Shown here one piece after another: positions 62,745 through 64,000 of a stretch of 64,000 nt of DNA; position 1 is the stretch's first letter, and each line of letters starts with the position of its first letter. The stretch spans positions 274,066-338,065 of the forward strand of contig NZ_JAUUTW010000003.1 of NCBI RefSeq assembly GCF_030676415.1, written 5' to 3'. The DNA comes from Peribacillus frigoritolerans (GTDB lineage Bacteria; Bacillota; Bacilli; Bacillales; DSM-1321). Made by a program: the position numbers and the translations under genes. The notes under the pieces were generated by a model that did no database searches, was not told where the DNA came from, and saw only the letters and a program-made list of their open reading frames with translations.

Positions 62745-63623
62745 ATGATGGAAGATATCCTTCGCCCGATTTATCAAGAGCGAGCAAGTTTAAAATCTAC
62801 ACTTGGAATCTTGTTAATAGAAAAAAGAGATGATAACAGCCCGATTACCGATACATTTGACTACATTCTTTTTGTAATTGCAGACGAAGCCGAAGAGGCC
62901 GTGTTTTTAAAACATTACACTTACCAGGATAAAAAGGCAGCCTTACATATCGTAAAGGAAGACCAGTTAAAAGAATGGCTTCTATTAGGGACGAACCGCA
63001 AAGTGGTTGACTGGATATATAATGGGAAGGTCCTTTTTGACCGGAATGAATATTTGGACCGTTTGAAAACCGAAATCCGGGAGTTTCCCTTCTATGGAAG
63101 GAAATTAAAGATGGGGATGGAATTCGCGAAGTTAATTCGCAGGTACATGGATGGGAAAAGCTTCTTTGAAAAAGGCCATTATCTTGAGGCATACAACCAT
63201 ATCGTTCATTCCCTTCATCACTTGGCCCGTTTGGAAATAATTGAACAAGGTTTTTATCCGGAGGTTACGGTCTGGAACCAAGTGAAGCATATGGAACCTG
63301 AAATCTATAAGTTGTATAAAGAATTGATCAGCAGTGAGGAAACTCTCGAAAAAAGATTGGAGCTTCTATTCCTTGCTAGTGAATTTCTTATTTATTCGAG
63401 AACGAATGCAGGTTCACAGCATTTGGTTGAAATAATGGGGGCGAAAGAAGATCCGTGGACGATTGCGGAGCTTATGGAGCATCCGGAAGTTAAGTTTTAT
63501 TCAGTCGACTTAGGTGTTTTATTGGAATATTTGATTGAGAAAAAGGTAATCGACGTCATTAAAGCGGACACAAAAGGGCACGAGGTATATCATCGGTTTT
63601 ATCGGGTGTCAAAAAACTTTTAA
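62745..63623 (+). CDS. ygxA: YgxA, nucleotidyltransferase-like protein
   Basis: 292 residues (B. subtilis YgxA 293). N-terminal region resembles a nucleotidyltransferase (LGILLIEKRDDNSPITDTFD, then YILFVIADEAEEA), followed by an HEPN-like helical middle (GHYLEAYNHIVHSLHHLARL) and a winged-helix-like end. Substrate unknown. ATG 62745 (of two adjacent ATGs at 62745 and 62748) has GGAGG five bases upstream; 28 codons of upstream frame lack support. Last protein gene before the rrn operon, as in B. subtilis. Confidence 0.93.
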   Translation: MMEDILRPIYQERASLKSTLGILLIEKRDDNSPITDTFDYILFVIADEAEEAVFLKHYTYQDKKAALHIVKEDQLKEWLLLGTNRKVVDWIYNGKVLFDRNEYLDRLKTEIREFPFYGRKLKMGMEFAKLIRRYMDGKSFFEKGHYLEAYNHIVHSLHHLARLEIIEQGFYPEVTVWNQVKHMEPEIYKLYKELISSEETLEKRLELLFLASEFLIYSRTNAGSQHLVEIMGAKEDPWTIAELMEHPEVKFYSVDLGVLLEYLIEKKVIDVIKADTKGHEVYHRFYRVSKNF

Positions 63624-63641
63624 AAAAATGCGATTTTAGTG

Positions 63642-63670
63642 TTGACCATTAATAATATAGGTGTTATATT
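63642..63670 (+). promoter_or_regulatory. rrn promoter P1
   Basis: TTGACC (63642-63647), 17 bases, TATATT (63665-63670), 222 bases upstream of the 16S gene. Confidence 0.75.
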
Positions 63671-63736
63671 AATACATGTCGCTGCGGGACATCAGCTTTC
63701 GCAGCTTCATCAAAACAAAAAAACTTAAAAAACATG

Positions 63737-63766
63737 TTGACAACCGAGTTGGAAACATGGTAAGAT
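63737..63766 (+). promoter_or_regulatory. rrn promoter P2
   Basis: TTGACA (63737-63742), 18 bases, TAAGAT (63761-63766). Tandem promoters are usual for rrn operons of bacilli; initiation with GTP-dependent control is known there. Confidence 0.8.
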
Positions 63767-63801
63767 GTAAAAGTCGCTTACGAAGTAAACGACAACGAAA
63801 T

Positions 63802-63820
63802 TGCTCTTTGAAAACTGAAC
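63802..63820 (+). promoter_or_regulatory. rrn boxA antitermination site
   Basis: TGCTCTTTGAAAACTGAAC matches the Nus boxA found in leaders of Bacillus rRNA operons. Confidence 0.85.
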
Positions 63821-63891
63821 AAAACAAAGCGCCAACGTTAAATTTTAAGTGAGCACACACTATCAAAAAAGCAAAATGAGCAAGTCAAACA

Positions 63892-64000
63892 TTTCTTCGG
63901 AGAGTTTGATCCTGGCTCAGGACGAACGCTGGCGGCGTGCCTAATACATGCAAGTCGAGCGAATCGATGGGAGCTTGCTCCCTGAGATTAGCGGCGGACG
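63892..64000 (+). rRNA. 16S ribosomal RNA, 5' end only
   Basis: Contains the universal start GAGTTTGATCCTGGCTCAG and CATGCAAGTCGAGC, cut by the window edge after the V1 region (AATCGATGGGAGCTTGCTCC). The V1 sequence resembles the Peribacillus simplex group (from memory). The mature 5' end is placed by analogy with B. subtilis and may be off by a base or two. Confidence 0.97.

Overview
This window comes from the chromosome of a low-GC, endospore-forming Bacillota. The gene order yfhD-yfhE-yfhF-recX-yfhH-sspK-yfhJ ... yfhP-mutY ... yfhS-fabL-sspE-ygaB-ntdP(ygaC)-ygaD ... ygaE ... gsaB ... ygaF-perR-ygzB-ygxA followed by a 16S rRNA gene is the Bacillus subtilis arrangement upstream of an rrn operon. 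Two small acid-soluble spore protein genes (sspK, sspE) confirm a spore former. The V1 part of the 16S gene at the right edge and the accessory genes look like the Peribacillus simplex group; that is inference from memory, not a database search.

Layout. 1-10 kb is accessory: a cut secreted PHP hydrolase, a decayed gene, DinB and GNAT proteins, an orphan leader-peptide/hairpin, an epimerase, a class I aminotransferase, a phage-type holin, an NlpC/P60 protein that has lost its catalytic triad, a DUF2157/GDYXXLXY pair divergent from a PadR regulator, and an MFS pump. 10-20 kb holds a 1556-residue polytopic protein with a 115-residue tandem repeat, a Ser/Cys-tailed protein, an AI-2E transporter and a polar amino-acid ABC importer. 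20-28 kb holds regulators and a beta-oxidation-like operon (SDR, acyl-CoA dehydrogenase, thiolase, acyl-CoA ligase) headed by a MerR regulator whose own promoter has the MerR 19-bp spacer. A 170-bp DnaA-box cluster follows at 27.97-28.14 kb.

28-39 kb is the conserved yfh/yga block (recombination control, spore proteins, base-excision repair, fatty-acid synthesis). It contains one membrane-protein gene broken by an apparent single-base deletion. 39-45 kb carries an EamA exporter with a terminator-bearing leader and a four-gene EmrAB-type efflux operon divergent from a MarR regulator. 45-58 kb carries an orphan glutamate synthase large subunit with an unusual translation-initiation region, gsaB, a three-gene ABC-2 exporter, and metE plus a thioesterase gene under a cobalamin riboswitch. 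58-64 kb carries a potassium channel, Bcp peroxiredoxin, M29 aminopeptidase, a 2-hydroxyacid dehydrogenase, PerR with its own PerR box, YgzB, YgxA, tandem rrn promoters, boxA and the first bases of 16S rRNA.

I found no insertion sequence, CRISPR array, tRNA or complete prophage. The best candidates for new biology are the hairpin between the Shine-Dalgarno and start codon of the glutamate synthase gene, the DnaA-box cluster, the triad-less NlpC/P60 protein, the orphan leader at 1.7 kb and the 115-residue repeat protein.
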